Source: Microvirga sp. KLBC 81 (GTDB taxonomy: Bacteria; Pseudomonadota; Alphaproteobacteria; Rhizobiales; Beijerinckiaceae). From it: DNA of 53,610 nt. The notes beneath the pieces were generated by a model. The model saw only the letters and a list, made by a program, of their open reading frames with translations, ran no database searches and was not told the DNA's origin. A program made the position numbers and the translations under genes. This document shows positions 32,235 through 41,577 of the stretch, piece after piece. The stretch is from contig NZ_QDAH01000041.1 in the NCBI RefSeq assembly GCF_003075415.1, positions 1 through 53,610 of the forward strand, given 5' to 3'. The stretch's first letter is position 1. Every line of letters starts with the position of its first letter.

Positions 32235-33674
32235 TCATTTTGTCTCCTGGACGGAGGCTCGATCCGGGATCGTGATCCGGAAACAGGTGTGGCCCTCGCC
32301 CTCGTCGAGACTGATCGTGCCGCCATGAAGCTGGATCAGCTCCGCCGCAATCGTCAGGCCTAAGCCTGTGCCACCCTTGTGGGCGGAACTCTGGAAGGGT
32401 TTGAAGAGATCGGCCTTCACCCGCTCCGGGATTCCAGGGCCGTTATCCTCAACGAGAATGGTAACTGTATTCCTCTCTCGGCTGGCTTTGATGTCGATGC
32501 AGGGCTGGCCCTGGCTGGGTCCGGTCTGGCTCAGGGCATGCACCGCGTTGCGCACGAGATTGACGAGCACTCGTGAGAGCTGGTCCTTGTCCGCATCGAC
32601 CATCAAACCCTCCGGCACATGGGCTTTGAAGGCGATGCCGACTTCCGGTGCAAGATCCGTCAGATTCGAGAGGTCCTCAATCAACGGCGCGAGGGGAATC
32701 AGGCGGCGCTGCGGCAGGGGCTCGGTGGCGCGGCCATAGGCAAGCGTCGTTTCGCAAAAGGCAATGGCGCGGTCGAGGGTGGCCACGAGCCGGGGCGCGA
32801 CCCGCTGCGCGGTCTCGTCGTTCACCCGCTCGAGACGATCCGTCAGAAGCTGCGCCGTGGTCAGCATGTTACGCAGCTCGTGATTGATCTTGCTGACGGC
32901 AAGGCCCAGCTGCGCGAGACGCCGCTTCTGGCGAAGCTCATCGGCCAAGGCCGTTTCCATGCGCGCCAGGGCCTGCTCGGCAAGGCCGATCTCATCCGCC
33001 CGGTCCGTCGGCTGGATGACGCGGGAGGCGTCCTCGGGATTGCCGGAAAATTCCGCGATGTTGCCGGTCAATCTCCGCACAGGCCGCACGATGACCCACT
33101 GCAGCGTGAGATAGACGAGACTCGCCGTGATGAGGGAAATGAAGAGCGACAGAACCAGGATGTTGCGGGAAAAATCGAGCATGGCGGCGCGCAAGGGGCG
33201 CTGATCGAGAATGATCTCGACGAAATCGACCCCCATGCCGTGGCCGATCACCCGGATCGGCTTGTCTGCCGGATTGAACAGGACATCGAAAGCATCACTC
33301 ACGAGATCGATCCATTTCGCATCCCGCAAATCGATGCTCTTGCTCACCTCGGGCGGCACATCGCTGATGGCCAGAAGGCTCCTGCGCCCTCCGCCGCGAA
33401 GGGCGATGGCCTGGGCCCCGACGCCTTGCAGGAGGCGCAGTTCGAGATCTTCCGGCAGGCTCTCTTCGGGCGCCGCATCGAGGACCATGGCGGCGATCTG
33501 CGCCGCCGCGATGCGGTCGTTCAGCCAGGTCTGGCGGAAATTGGCGATCGAAGGCACATAGATCAGCACCTCCGCGATCATCACGAAAAGGATGGTCAAC
33601 AGCAGCAGGCGCGCGGAAAGCCCGAACTGGCTCAGGATCCGCCATGCCAACGATTGCGGCCGCTCGACGCTCAT
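32235..33674 (-). CDS. Orphan membrane sensor histidine kinase
   Basis: A 479-residue kinase. TM1 (about 21-41) and TM2 (about 171-192) enclose a ~130-residue periplasmic sensor, followed by HAMP (about 193-246). The phospho-acceptor is H265 in KINHELRN, the N box has N376, and G boxes DNGPG (410-414) and GGTGLGL (434-440) follow. GGGGA precedes the ATG at 33674; the much longer frame to 33893 overlaps the neighbouring remnant gene. It is the third gene of a leftward operon with a TVP38 protein and a flavoprotein remnant. No response regulator is adjacent. Both the signal and the partner are unknown. Confidence 0.88.
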   Translation of the reverse strand: MSVERPQSLAWRILSQFGLSARLLLLTILFVMIAEVLIYVPSIANFRQTWLNDRIAAAQIAAMVLDAAPEESLPEDLELRLLQGVGAQAIALRGGGRRSLLAISDVPPEVSKSIDLRDAKWIDLVSDAFDVLFNPADKPIRVIGHGMGVDFVEIILDQRPLRAAMLDFSRNILVLSLFISLITASLVYLTLQWVIVRPVRRLTGNIAEFSGNPEDASRVIQPTDRADEIGLAEQALARMETALADELRQKRRLAQLGLAVSKINHELRNMLTTAQLLTDRLERVNDETAQRVAPRLVATLDRAIAFCETTLAYGRATEPLPQRRLIPLAPLIEDLSNLTDLAPEVGIAFKAHVPEGLMVDADKDQLSRVLVNLVRNAVHALSQTGPSQGQPCIDIKASRERNTVTILVEDNGPGIPERVKADLFKPFQSSAHKGGTGLGLTIAAELIQLHGGTISLDEGEGHTCFRITIPDRASVQETK

Positions 33675-33679
33675 GTCCC

Positions 33680-34117
33680 CTATCCCAAGCGGCGAAGCAA
33701 TCCGATCGCCCGCCGCACCCAAGGATTCTGAGCCGAAGGCTTCAGAAACTCCACCGCCGTGCTCTTCGTCACCTCGGAGAAGGTGGGGTACGGATAGACC
33801 AAGCCGGCAAGATCGGAAACCTTCAATCCTTCCGTCAAGGCGAGGACCCACGGCATGATCAGTTCGCCGGCATGAGCCCCGGCGATAGTGCATCCCAGGA
33901 TTTTCCCGCGCGGCGTCACAACGGCCTTCACATGGCCCACTGTTGTCCCCTCGGTCCGAGCCCTGTCGTTCTCCGAAAAGCTCCAGCGCAGGGTCCGGAT
34001 GGTCCCATGCCTCTCCCGGGCCTCGGTGGCCGCCACCGACAGGCCGGCCGATCCGGCCCCGATCATGCAGAGGCCGGGCCTTAACGTCTCATAGGGCTTC
34101 TCTTTCCTTGTCTTCAT
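33680..34117 (-). pseudogene. Flavoprotein (mercuric reductase/Lpd-like) with a large in-frame deletion
   Basis: A 145-residue frame made of two ends of a pyridine nucleotide-disulfide oxidoreductase. Residues about 8-25 (RPGLCMIGAGSAGLSVAA) are the FAD-binding start. From about residue 26 (TEARERHGTIRTLRWSFSENDRA) it is the C-terminal dimerisation domain, through to VYPYPTFSEV and a C-terminal LLRRLG. Full-length relatives are about 470 residues, so roughly 300 are missing, including the redox Cys pair and the NAD domain. The junction lies near 34026-34036. It cannot be an active reductase. It keeps frame, and its spacing with the kinase gene is 5 bp, so it may persist only for translation coupling. 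Confidence 0.8.
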
Positions 34118-34901
34118 GGTTGCCCCCTGTCCGTCGATATCTGACCACAATGGGAGCCAATGCCAAAATTCCTAGGACCGCCAGGGCGATAATCAGCTCG
34201 AGCGTCAGCAGGCTCTTGGCGTCGAAGTCGATCGTGCAATCTGCCCCGCTGGCAGCGAGGCATTGCTGGCGGGCCCTTTCATGCTTGGCAATGACCTCGT
34301 CGAGCCCGGATCCGGCAAAGGCAAAGGCGAAGGAGACCGGAAGCATCCCGACATAGGTCGCCAAGATATAGCTTTTCAGCCGCATGCCGAAGAAAGCGGC
34401 TGCCAGGTTGGTCAGCCAGAAGGGCATGACCGGCATCAGTCTTAAGAACAGAAGATAGGAAAAGGCCCGCCTGTGGAAGCCTTCCGCCAGGCTCTGGATC
34501 CTGGAGCCCGCCCGCTTCAGGAGAGGCCTCCCGAGGGAGGTCCGAGCAATCAGGAAGATGCTCGTCGCCCCCAGGGTTGCCGCCATGGAAGCGACCGTGC
34601 CGCCCAGGAGCCAGCCGAAAAGATAGCCTCCGATGGTCGTGAGAAAGGCAGAAGCCGGCAGGGACAGGGTCACGGCGGACACATAGACGAGCACATAAAG
34701 CCCCAGCATCGGCAGGCGATGCTCTGCCACCATCTGCCGGAGCTGAACCTGGTAATGGACGAAGGTTTCGAAGCTCAGCGATCGGTGGAGGCCCGTGGCG
34801 AAGACCGTCCCGACGGCGATCAGGAGGATCGCAAGGGGCAGACATCTCCAGAGTTTAAGGCTCGTCACCTCCCCTTCGGGTATATCATGCTTGTCTGCCA
34901 C
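34089..34901 (-). CDS. TVP38/TMEM64-family (DedA-like) membrane protein
   Basis: A 270-residue inner-membrane protein with about six helices. The VTT-type core includes LSLPASAFLTTIGGYLFGWLLGG and a reentrant-like stretch FLRLMPVMPFWLTNLAAAFFGM. This family contains lipid scramblases and transporters. In many bacteria its gene is next to or fused with a mercuric-reductase-like flavoprotein, whose remnant here overlaps its 3' end by 29 bp. A periplasmic loop near residue 225 has two Cys (QQCLAASGADCTI) that may pair. Its physiological role here is unknown. Confidence 0.87.
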   Translation of the reverse strand: MADKHDIPEGEVTSLKLWRCLPLAILLIAVGTVFATGLHRSLSFETFVHYQVQLRQMVAEHRLPMLGLYVLVYVSAVTLSLPASAFLTTIGGYLFGWLLGGTVASMAATLGATSIFLIARTSLGRPLLKRAGSRIQSLAEGFHRRAFSYLLFLRLMPVMPFWLTNLAAAFFGMRLKSYILATYVGMLPVSFAFAFAGSGLDEVIAKHERARQQCLAASGADCTIDFDAKSLLTLELIIALAVLGILALAPIVVRYRRTGGNHEDKEREAL

Positions 34902-35021
34902 GCTTCCTCCCGACCAGGAGCTTCTATATAGCGCCTCATCTTCTCAGGCCTACCGGGCTCTCTTTCAGGAAGAAGTGAGGGGCTTAGGCAGCCTGATTGC
35001 CGCATAAAGGCCAGAGCGGCG

Positions 35022-35050
35022 TTGACTTTGCCCCTCCGTTCCGTCATAAG
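35022..35050 (+). promoter_or_regulatory. Sigma-70-type promoter for rpmH-rnpA-yidC
   Basis: TTGACT (35022-35027) and CATAAG (35045-35050) with a 17-bp spacer. It lies 130 bp before the GTG start of rpmH, which leaves a leader of about 125 nt. The position and spacing fit the main promoter of this ribosome and membrane-insertion operon. Confidence 0.55.
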
Positions 35051-35180
35051 CCCGCAAGCTGACAGCGCTCTTCTTGGGGCGCTGATCGTTTTTTCGAGAC
35101 AGTTTCGGGGGCGACCCCTTATCTAACCAGACGGGCGCGAGCCTTCGAGCACCGCTGCCCCTTTCGACCGGAGATGTACC

Positions 35181-35315
35181 GTGAAGAGGACGTATCAACC
35201 GAGCAAGCTGGTTCGCAAGCGCCGCCACGGCTTCCGTGCGCGCATGGCGACCAAGGGCGGCCGTAAGGTCATTGCTGCTCGCCGCGCCCATGGCCGCAAG
35301 CGCCTGTCGGCGTAA
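35181..35315 (+). CDS. rpmH: 50S ribosomal protein L34
   Basis: A 44-residue basic protein of exactly the family length: (M)[17 protein letters not shown], then [11 protein letters not shown] and a C-terminal [11 protein letters not shown]. The start is GTG; the ATG a few bases earlier is in another frame. It binds 23S rRNA in the large subunit. It is followed 19 bp later by rnpA, the arrangement conserved across bacteria. Confidence 0.98.
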   Translation: MKRTYQPSKLVRKRRHGFRARMATKGGRKVIAARRAHGRKRLSA

Positions 35316-35334
35316 GCAGCCTTAAGGACCCCCG

Positions 35335-35784
35335 ATGCGCGAGCCTCGCGCACATGTGACCATCGGGCGTCTGACGAAAAGACCTGACTTCGTCGCGGCG
35401 GCCTCCGGCCGCCGCTTTCATACGGAGCGGATGACGGTGCAGGCGCGCCTGCGCGAGACTTCTGATCCCGACACCTCGGAAACAGGCCTTCGGGTCGGCC
35501 TGACCGTCACGAAACGGGTTGGCCACGCCACCGAGCGCAACCGGATCAAGCGTCGGCTCCGAGCTGCCGTTCCCGCGGCAGGACAGGACTACGCAACCAT
35601 CAATGCGGATGTCGTCATCATCGGCCGGCGCGATATTCTGACCGCAGATTACGACGTGCTCATCGACGATCTTCGGCGTGCGCTGCGGGTTGTAACCAAG
35701 CCGAAAAGCGCCCACCTCTCTGATCGCCCCCTCCCCTCCTCACCTCCCCTTAAAGGCGAGCGTCGCGGACATTCCCATGCGTGA
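35335..35784 (+). CDS. rnpA: Ribonuclease P protein component
   Basis: A 149-residue RnpA. The signature is [27 protein letters not shown] (about 50-77), the basic face that binds the RNA subunit and the tRNA leader. It is longer than the usual ~120 residues: the last ~20 ([18 protein letters not shown]...) are low-complexity and look like translated intergenic sequence. The stop overlaps yidC by 8 bp. It processes the 5' ends of tRNA precursors in the cytoplasm. Confidence 0.95.
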   Translation: MREPRAHVTIGRLTKRPDFVAAASGRRFHTERMTVQARLRETSDPDTSETGLRVGLTVTKRVGHATERNRIKRRLRAAVPAAGQDYATINADVVIIGRRDILTADYDVLIDDLRRALRVVTKPKSAHLSDRPLPSSPPLKGERRGHSHA

Positions 35785-37630
35785 AGACAACAAAAACCTG
35801 ATCCTCGCCATCGCCCTGTCGCTGGCGGTTCTGCTGGGCTGGCAATATTTCTTTGCAGCTCCCGAGGCTGAAAGGCAGCGCCAGGCTGCGCAGCAGCAGC
35901 AATCCACGCAGGTGAACCCCGCCGCACCGAACCCGCCTCCGAGCCCGAGCCAGGCCGGCGGCGTTTCGCCGACGGTGCCGGGAACGGTGCCGAGCACGCC
36001 GGCAGCCCCCACCATCGTGTCCCGCGAGGCTGCTCTTGCCAATTCGAAGCGCGTCACCATCGACACGCCCGCCATCGCAGGCTCGATCAATCTGCGCGGC
36101 GGCCGCATCGACGACGTGTCGCTGAAGAATTATCGCGAGACGGTCGATCCCAAGAGCCCCAACATCGTGCTCCTGTCTCCGGAAGGCACGCAGAACCCTT
36201 ATTATGCGGAATTCGGCTGGCTCGGCGCTCAGGCAGGCAACCTGCCCAACGCCAGCACCGAGTGGACTGCCGACCGCGACCGGCTCACCCCCTCCACGCC
36301 CGTGACCCTGACCTGGGACAACGGCCAGGGTCTCGTCTTCCGCCGCACGATCTCGGTGGACGACAAGTTCATGTTCACGTTCAAGAGCACGGTCGAGAAC
36401 CGTGGCTCCGCGGCCGTGGCTTTGCAGCCCTACGGCCTCGTGTCCCGTCACGGTAGGCCGACGACGCTGGGCTATTACGTGCTGCACGAGGGCATGATCG
36501 GCGTTCTGGGTGACAGCGGTCTCCAGGAGATCACATACGACACCCTGGACAAGGAAACGCCAGTTGCAGGCTCCAACGTGTCCCAGAAGACATGGGACGG
36601 CGTGCAGGGCGGCTTCCTCGGCATCACCGACAAGTATTGGGCTGCCACCGTCATTCCGGATCAGGCGATGACCTATCAGGGCGCCTTCACGTCCCAGCAG
36701 AGCCAGGTGGGCCGCACCTATAATGCGTTCCTGCAGGGCGCAGCGCAGACCATCCAGCCGGGCAGCACGGTCGAGTCCACGCAGCGTTTCTTCGCCGGCG
36801 CGAAGGAAGTGGGGACCGTCGATGCCTATCAGAGTTCGCTCGGCATCAAGAACTTCGACCTCATGATCGACTGGGGCTGGTTCTACTTCATCACGAAGCC
36901 CCTCTTTAAGGTGCTGGACTTCTTCTACCGACTGTTCGGCAATTTCGGCATTGCGATCCTTCTCGTGACCGTGATCCTGAAGATCCTGTTCTTCCCGCTC
37001 GCCAACAAGTCCTACGCCTCCATGGCGAAGATGAAGGCGGTGCAGCCGGAGATGGTCTCGATCCGCGAGCGCTATGCCGACGACAAGATGAAGCAGCAGC
37101 AGGCGCTGATGGAGCTTTACCGCAAGGAGAAGATCAATCCGGTCGCGGGCTGCTGGCCCGTGCTGATCCAGATCCCGGTGTTCTTCGCGCTCTATAAGGT
37201 GCTCTTCGTCACCATCGAAATGCGCCACGCGCCGTTCTTCGGCTGGATCCGCGACCTCGCGGCGCCCGACCCGACCTCCATCTTCAACCTGTTCGGTCTC
37301 ATTCCCTACAACCCGGGCGCGGTGCCTGTGCTGGGGCCGTTCCTCATGCTCGGCGTGTGGCCGATCCTCATGGGCATCACCATGTGGCTGCAGATGAAGA
37401 TGAACCCGGAGCCGCCGGACCCGGTGCAGAAGCAGGTCTTCGCCTGGATGCCGGTGATCTTCACCTTCATGCTCGGCTCGTTCCCGGCCGGCCTCGTGAT
37501 CTACTGGGCTTGGAACAACCTGCTCTCGGTCACTCAGCAGGCCTTCATCATGAAGCGCAACGGCGTGAAGATCGAGCTGTGGGACAACCTGCGCAAGACT
37601 TTCTCGCGCAGAAGCGCGACCCAGAGCTGA
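35777..37630 (+). CDS. yidC: Membrane protein insertase YidC
   Basis: A 617-residue Gram-negative-type YidC. There is one N-terminal helix (about 8-25), a large periplasmic beta-sandwich domain (about 60-350) after a Pro/Gln-rich linker, and the five-helix insertase core from about 375 ([27 protein letters not shown]). The coiled cytoplasmic loop reads [37 protein letters not shown], and the end ([15 protein letters not shown]) is typical. It inserts and folds inner-membrane proteins with or without SecYEG. It overlaps rnpA. Confidence 0.97.
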   Translation: MREDNKNLILAIALSLAVLLGWQYFFAAPEAERQRQAAQQQQSTQVNPAAPNPPPSPSQAGGVSPTVPGTVPSTPAAPTIVSREAALANSKRVTIDTPAIAGSINLRGGRIDDVSLKNYRETVDPKSPNIVLLSPEGTQNPYYAEFGWLGAQAGNLPNASTEWTADRDRLTPSTPVTLTWDNGQGLVFRRTISVDDKFMFTFKSTVENRGSAAVALQPYGLVSRHGRPTTLGYYVLHEGMIGVLGDSGLQEITYDTLDKETPVAGSNVSQKTWDGVQGGFLGITDKYWAATVIPDQAMTYQGAFTSQQSQVGRTYNAFLQGAAQTIQPGSTVESTQRFFAGAKEVGTVDAYQSSLGIKNFDLMIDWGWFYFITKPLFKVLDFFYRLFGNFGIAILLVTVILKILFFPLANKSYASMAKMKAVQPEMVSIRERYADDKMKQQQALMELYRKEKINPVAGCWPVLIQIPVFFALYKVLFVTIEMRHAPFFGWIRDLAAPDPTSIFNLFGLIPYNPGAVPVLGPFLMLGVWPILMGITMWLQMKMNPEPPDPVQKQVFAWMPVIFTFMLGSFPAGLVIYWAWNNLLSVTQQAFIMKRNGVKIELWDNLRKTFSRRSATQS

Positions 37631-37653
37631 GATCCAGCCATCCAGAAACGATC

Positions 37654-37685
37654 ATCCCCGGGCCAGTCCCGGGGATTTTCTTTTG
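37654..37685 (+). terminator. Rho-independent terminator after yidC
   Basis: ATCCCCGGG (37654-37662) pairs with CCCGGGGAT (37668-37676) over a 5-nt loop, followed by TTTTCTTTT. It ends the rpmH-rnpA-yidC transcript. The arm sequence resembles the palindrome at 53559-53581, so a REP-like repeat may have been used as the terminator. Confidence 0.8.
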
Positions 37686-37774
37686 GGCATAGCAGTGAAG
37701 ATGTTTGACAGGCCCGTTGTGCCTTTGTGGCATTGCACTATATCGGGGCAAGGACATTGCGACGGCTTTGACGC

Positions 37775-39289
37775 ATGGACACTCTTCCACGCCACCAGCA
37801 TGCGCGCGAGATCGAGCTGAAGCTTGAACTCACCTCAGGTGCTGCGGATGCCGTTCTCAGGCATCCCCTGCTGGCCAGGGCCAAGCCCTTGCCCGAGCAG
37901 AGCGGGCAATTGTACGCCACTTACTACGACACCACCGATCATGCCTTGCGCCGTACAGGCCTGACGTTGCGTGTGCGTCGCCGGAATGGACACTCCATCC
38001 AGACCATCAAGGCTGAAGGCGATACGCGCGGTCTTGCCCTTGATCGCGGGGAGTGGGAATGCCCAGTCGAGAATGGCATCGACTTTGCGGCGGCATCGGG
38101 CACACCTCTCGCTGCGATCATTTCCGACGAGGCAATTCGTTCGCGGATTGCCCCCGCCTTCATCATCGAGACGGAACGACAAGCTTTCCTGATCGAGCAC
38201 GATAATGCCGTGATCGAGCTGTCCCTGGACCGCGCGAAGGCTTCGGCAGGATCTCAGAATGCGGGCTTCTGCGAAGTGGAACTCGAATTGAAGAAAGGTG
38301 ACGCTTCAGCCCTCTTCTCCTTCGCATGCACTCTCGCAGAAAGTGCTCCTCTCAGGTTGTCGCCGATCACGAAATCAGAGCGTGGATACGACTTGATCGA
38401 TGGCATGGCTGCACGCCCTGTCCTGGCAGGCAAAATCGACCTATCGCCGCGAACATCCTGCGCCGAGGCTTTTCAGATCATTGCCCGGTCGTGCCTGTCC
38501 CAAGTCGTTCGCAACGAAGAGATCTTTCGCCGGACCCACGATGCAGAGGCCCTTCACCAGATGCGTGTGGGATTTCGCCGGCTCAATGCGGCAATCTCCC
38601 TTTTCAAGCCCATGCTGACGAACCGGGAGAGCAGGGATGTCAGGGACGAATTGCGGTGGGCGGGAAAACAGCTCGGCCCCGCGCGCGACCTCGATGTGCT
38701 GATTGCCAGCGTGCACAAGCCCGCCGATGTGGGCGCACACGCAGCTGAGCTGAAGAGGGCCGAGCGGAAACGCGCAAAGGCTTATGACAAACTATTTGAG
38801 ACACTGTCATCCCGGCGCTTTATGCGCATTGTCTTAAGAGCGGCTGCCTGGATCGAAGCGGGCCGCTGGCTGAAGCGCAAAAATCAATCTATCGCGGAGA
38901 TGCGGCAGCACCCCATCGAGGGTCAAGCGGTGGAAGAGCTGACGCGCCGCTGGAAACCGATCCGCAAGCGCGTGAAGTGCATCGCCGAGATCGAGCCGCA
39001 GGACCTCCATGTACTTCGACTCCGCATCAAGAAGCTGCGCTATAGCTCCGAGTTCCTTGAAGGCGTCTTCCGGGATCGTGCGCAAAAGCCTGGCCGATCC
39101 TGGCTTGCCACCCTCAGGCGCCTTCAGGACATTCTGGGTGAGCTGAACGACATCTCCGTCGGCTCGAGCATCATGCCTGCCCTGGCAAAGTCGGATCCGG
39201 AGCGGGCCGAGCGCCGTGAGAAAAAGCTCCTCTCACAGGCCGAGAGAGCTGCTCGGAACTTGCGCAAATCTGATCCATTCTGGATCTGA
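37775..39289 (+). CDS. CYTH and CHAD domain protein (inorganic triphosphatase-like)
   Basis: A 504-residue two-domain protein. The N-terminal CYTH domain (about 8-205) opens with REIELKLEL, which gives the ExExK metal/triphosphate motif, and has [11 protein letters not shown] and IKAEGD strands. The C-terminal CHAD domain (about 220-504) is helical and His/Arg/Lys-rich ([53 protein letters not shown]). CYTH enzymes hydrolyse triphosphates and CHAD domains bind polyphosphate, so a role in polyphosphate or triphosphate turnover is likely. It sits between yidC and engB, which are neighbours in many relatives. Confidence 0.9.
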   Translation: MDTLPRHQHAREIELKLELTSGAADAVLRHPLLARAKPLPEQSGQLYATYYDTTDHALRRTGLTLRVRRRNGHSIQTIKAEGDTRGLALDRGEWECPVENGIDFAAASGTPLAAIISDEAIRSRIAPAFIIETERQAFLIEHDNAVIELSLDRAKASAGSQNAGFCEVELELKKGDASALFSFACTLAESAPLRLSPITKSERGYDLIDGMAARPVLAGKIDLSPRTSCAEAFQIIARSCLSQVVRNEEIFRRTHDAEALHQMRVGFRRLNAAISLFKPMLTNRESRDVRDELRWAGKQLGPARDLDVLIASVHKPADVGAHAAELKRAERKRAKAYDKLFETLSSRRFMRIVLRAAAWIEAGRWLKRKNQSIAEMRQHPIEGQAVEELTRRWKPIRKRVKCIAEIEPQDLHVLRLRIKKLRYSSEFLEGVFRDRAQKPGRSWLATLRRLQDILGELNDISVGSSIMPALAKSDPERAERREKKLLSQAERAARNLRKSDPFWI

Positions 39290-39363
39290 AGAAGCCTGTC
39301 AGGCCTTGGACGGCGAAGTTTCACGCCTTGAAGAATATCCTCCGAGCGCCGATAAGAGATCCC

Positions 39364-40020
39364 ATGACTGATACGGTACCTGACACCGACCCCTTTGTCG
39401 AAATTGGCCGCAAGCTCTTTGCGGGCGAGGCCGATTTCATCTGGGCTGCGAATTCCCTGAAGAGCCTGCCGCCCCAAAGCAAGGTCGAGATCGCCTTCGC
39501 CGGACGCTCCAACGTGGGCAAGTCGAGCCTCGTGAATGCGCTCACCGGGCGCAATACGCTCGCGCGCACCTCGCACACGCCGGGGCGCACGCAGCAGCTT
39601 AATTTCTTCAACATCAATGACCGCCTCCACCTCGTGGACATGCCCGGCTATGGCTATGCGGCCGTGGACAAGGAGAAGGTCCATGCCTGGACGCAGCTGA
39701 TCCACGATTACCTGCGTGGCCGCGCCAGCCTCGCCCGCGTCTATGTGCTGATCGACGCCCGCCATGGCATCAAGCCGGTCGACGAAGGGGTTCTGGAAAC
39801 GCTCGGCACTGCCGCCGTCTCATACCAGATCGTGCTGACGAAGGCGGATGAGCTGAAGAAAGGCGAACTCGAGAAGCGAATCGCCGACACCGCGGAGAAG
39901 ATCTCGAAACGTGCGGCCGCCTACCCTGAGGTTTTGCCGACATCAAGCCGAACCGGCTTCGGCATCCCCGAGCTGCGCGCCGGGATTGCACGGCTGCTCA
40001 GTGAGAGAGGCGCTCTGTGA
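39364..40020 (+). CDS. engB: Ribosome-biogenesis GTPase EngB/YihA
   Basis: A 218-residue TRAFAC-class GTPase. G1 is [10 protein letters not shown]2 [10 protein letters not shown]3 DMPGYGY and G4 LTKADELKK, closing with [12 protein letters not shown] (G5). ATG 39364 is preferred over the TTG at 39328 because the extra 12 residues lack family character. EngB assists late assembly of the 50S subunit. Its stop overlaps the GTG start of the DUF423 gene. Confidence 0.95.
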   Translation: MTDTVPDTDPFVEIGRKLFAGEADFIWAANSLKSLPPQSKVEIAFAGRSNVGKSSLVNALTGRNTLARTSHTPGRTQQLNFFNINDRLHLVDMPGYGYAAVDKEKVHAWTQLIHDYLRGRASLARVYVLIDARHGIKPVDEGVLETLGTAAVSYQIVLTKADELKKGELEKRIADTAEKISKRAAAYPEVLPTSSRTGFGIPELRAGIARLLSERGAL

Positions 40021-40385
40021 CCTTGGCGACTCGCCTCCTCATCTCTCTGGCCGGCCTCTCCGGCGCCCTGGGCGTAGGCCTTTCCGCAGCGGCGGCGCAC
40101 ATGACGGGCGGCAATCTCACGACGGCGGCCCAGTTCCTCCTCTTCCATGCCCCCGGTCTTCTCGCCCTGGCGGCCCTGATCTCGGCGGGGGCCGTTCACC
40201 CGACCCTGGCTCAGGTCGCCGGCTATATCCTGGTCCTGGGCCTTGCCCTCTTCTGTGGCGACCTCGCTCGTCGTGCTTTCGCTGGGATCGCCCTCTTCCC
40301 CAGAGCCGCCCCCACGGGCGGCGTCCTGTTGATGCTCGGCTGGGTTCTGGTGGCGGCTTCCGCTCTTCTTCGCCTGCGAGGCTGA
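40017..40385 (+). CDS. DUF423 family small membrane protein
   Basis: A 122-residue inner-membrane protein with four hydrophobic helices. It opens with [23 protein letters not shown], the DUF423 pattern (GAxGVxxGAFGAH in relatives), although the usual HGL stretch is changed to [11 protein letters not shown]. It starts with GTG, overlapping the engB stop by 4 bp. The function of the family is unknown. The context only says that it is co-transcribed with engB. Confidence 0.75.
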   Translation: MTLATRLLISLAGLSGALGVGLSAAAAHMTGGNLTTAAQFLLFHAPGLLALAALISAGAVHPTLAQVAGYILVLGLALFCGDLARRAFAGIALFPRAAPTGGVLLMLGWVLVAASALLRLRG

Positions 40386-40413
40386 AGCCCTTGTTTGCAT
40401 GAGGCTGCGCTTC

Positions 40414-40549
40414 AGCGCATCGTGCGGACCCGAAGGGCCGCGCCAGCGAAAAGTGGTCCCGGTTTTCCGCAAAGAACGATGCGCCACTCAAGAAATGAGC
40501 ATCGGATGGATCCCAAAAGTGCATTCCACTTTTGGGTCCGATGCTCTAG
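40414..40549 (+). repeat. Two-hairpin repeat family A, copy 2, in the argB leader
   Basis: The first hairpin joins GCGCATCGT to ACGATGCGC (40416-40483). The second joins GAGCATCGGA to TCCGATGCTC (40498-40547), with a strong inner stem of CCAAAAGTG and CACTTTTGG. It ends 43 bp before the argB start and is oriented hairpin 1, hairpin 2, gene. Copy 3 has the same orientation relative to dapD. Confidence 0.8.
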
Positions 40550-40592
40550 AAGGCAGGCCGTTTCGTCCTCTTTCCACCCGCTGGAGCCGCCT

Positions 40593-41495
40593 ATGTCCGA
40601 TTCCAAACAGCTCCCCGACGTCCATGTGCAGGCCGAGGTGCTTGTCCAGGCCCTGCCGCACATGCAGCGCTATGACCAGCAGGTCGTGGTGATCAAGTAC
40701 GGCGGCCATGCCATGGGTGACCGTGCGGCGGCCGAGGATTTCGCCGAGGACGTGGTGCTCCTCGAACAATCCGGCATCAAGCCCATCGTCGTTCATGGCG
40801 GCGGGCCGCAGATCGGCAAGATGCTCGACAAGCTCGGCATCAAATCCGAGTTCAAGGGCGGCCTGCGGGTGACTGACCAGGCAACGGTCGAAGTGGTCGA
40901 GATGGTCCTCGCGGGCTCCATCAACAAGCAGATCGTGGGCTGGATCGGCACCGAGGGCGGCAAGGCTGTCGGCCTTTCGGGCAAGGACGGCAACATGGTG
41001 GTCGCCCGCAAGGCGACCCGCACCGCTGTCGATCCCGATTCCAACATCGAGAAGGTGGTGGATCTCGGCTTTGTCGGCGAGCCGGAAAAGGTGAACCGCG
41101 AGGTTCTGGACCAGGTTCTGAGCGCCGAACTCATCCCGGTTCTCGCCCCCGTGGCCATCGGCCAGGACGGTCAGACCTACAACGTCAATGCCGATACCTT
41201 TGCAGGTGCCATCGCCGGTGCCATGACCGCCAAGCGCCTGCTCCTCCTCACGGACGTCCCGGGCGTTCTGGACAAGAACAAGAACCTGATCCCGGAGATG
41301 ACCATCGAGGATTGCCGCCGCCTCATCGCCGACGGCACCATCACCGATGGCATGATCCCGAAGATCGAGACCTGCATCTACGCCCTGGAGCGGGGCGTGG
41401 AGGCCGTTGTCATCCTGGACGGGAAGGTGCCGCATGCGGTGCTGCTGGAGCTCTTCACCGATCACGGCGCAGGCACGCTGATCCGGCGTGGCTGA
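40593..41495 (+). CDS. argB: Acetylglutamate kinase
   Basis: A 300-residue amino-acid kinase. Motifs include [12 protein letters not shown] (about 29-40), [15 protein letters not shown], a [16 protein letters not shown] stretch, [17 protein letters not shown] and [20 protein letters not shown]. The start at 40593 has GGAG upstream; the longer frame reads the repeat. It phosphorylates N-acetyl-L-glutamate, step 2 of arginine synthesis. The N-terminal extension before VVIKYGG is of the type linked to arginine feedback inhibition in hexameric enzymes. Confidence 0.96.
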   Translation: MSDSKQLPDVHVQAEVLVQALPHMQRYDQQVVVIKYGGHAMGDRAAAEDFAEDVVLLEQSGIKPIVVHGGGPQIGKMLDKLGIKSEFKGGLRVTDQATVEVVEMVLAGSINKQIVGWIGTEGGKAVGLSGKDGNMVVARKATRTAVDPDSNIEKVVDLGFVGEPEKVNREVLDQVLSAELIPVLAPVAIGQDGQTYNVNADTFAGAIAGAMTAKRLLLLTDVPGVLDKNKNLIPEMTIEDCRRLIADGTITDGMIPKIETCIYALERGVEAVVILDGKVPHAVLLELFTDHGAGTLIRRG

Positions 41496-41541
41496 GCTGC
41501 CCCCTTTTCGGGCACTCCCAACATCCCTATATTGAAAGCAG

Positions 41542-41559
41542 TGGGGCCGCACGGCCCCA
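41542..41559 (+). terminator. Short GC hairpin between argB and the HAD gene
   Basis: TGGGGCCG (41542-41549) and CGGCCCCA (41552-41559) are perfectly complementary around two bases. It lies 46 bp after the argB stop and 18 bp before the HAD start. No clear T run follows, so it may be a weak terminator or a leader structure of the downstream gene. Confidence 0.4.
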
Positions 41560-41577
41560 TTGCCGTCTTTGGGATCC

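Noticed and set aside
32054..32275. 73-residue plus-strand frame beginning MARPKGFEPLTPRF
   Set aside because: It is the antisense of tRNA-Arg; this translation is a well-known false protein in databases.
33675..33893. 73-residue N-terminal extension of the sensor kinase
   Set aside because: It overlaps the flavoprotein remnant in another frame and lacks any feature; GGGGA precedes the ATG at 33674.
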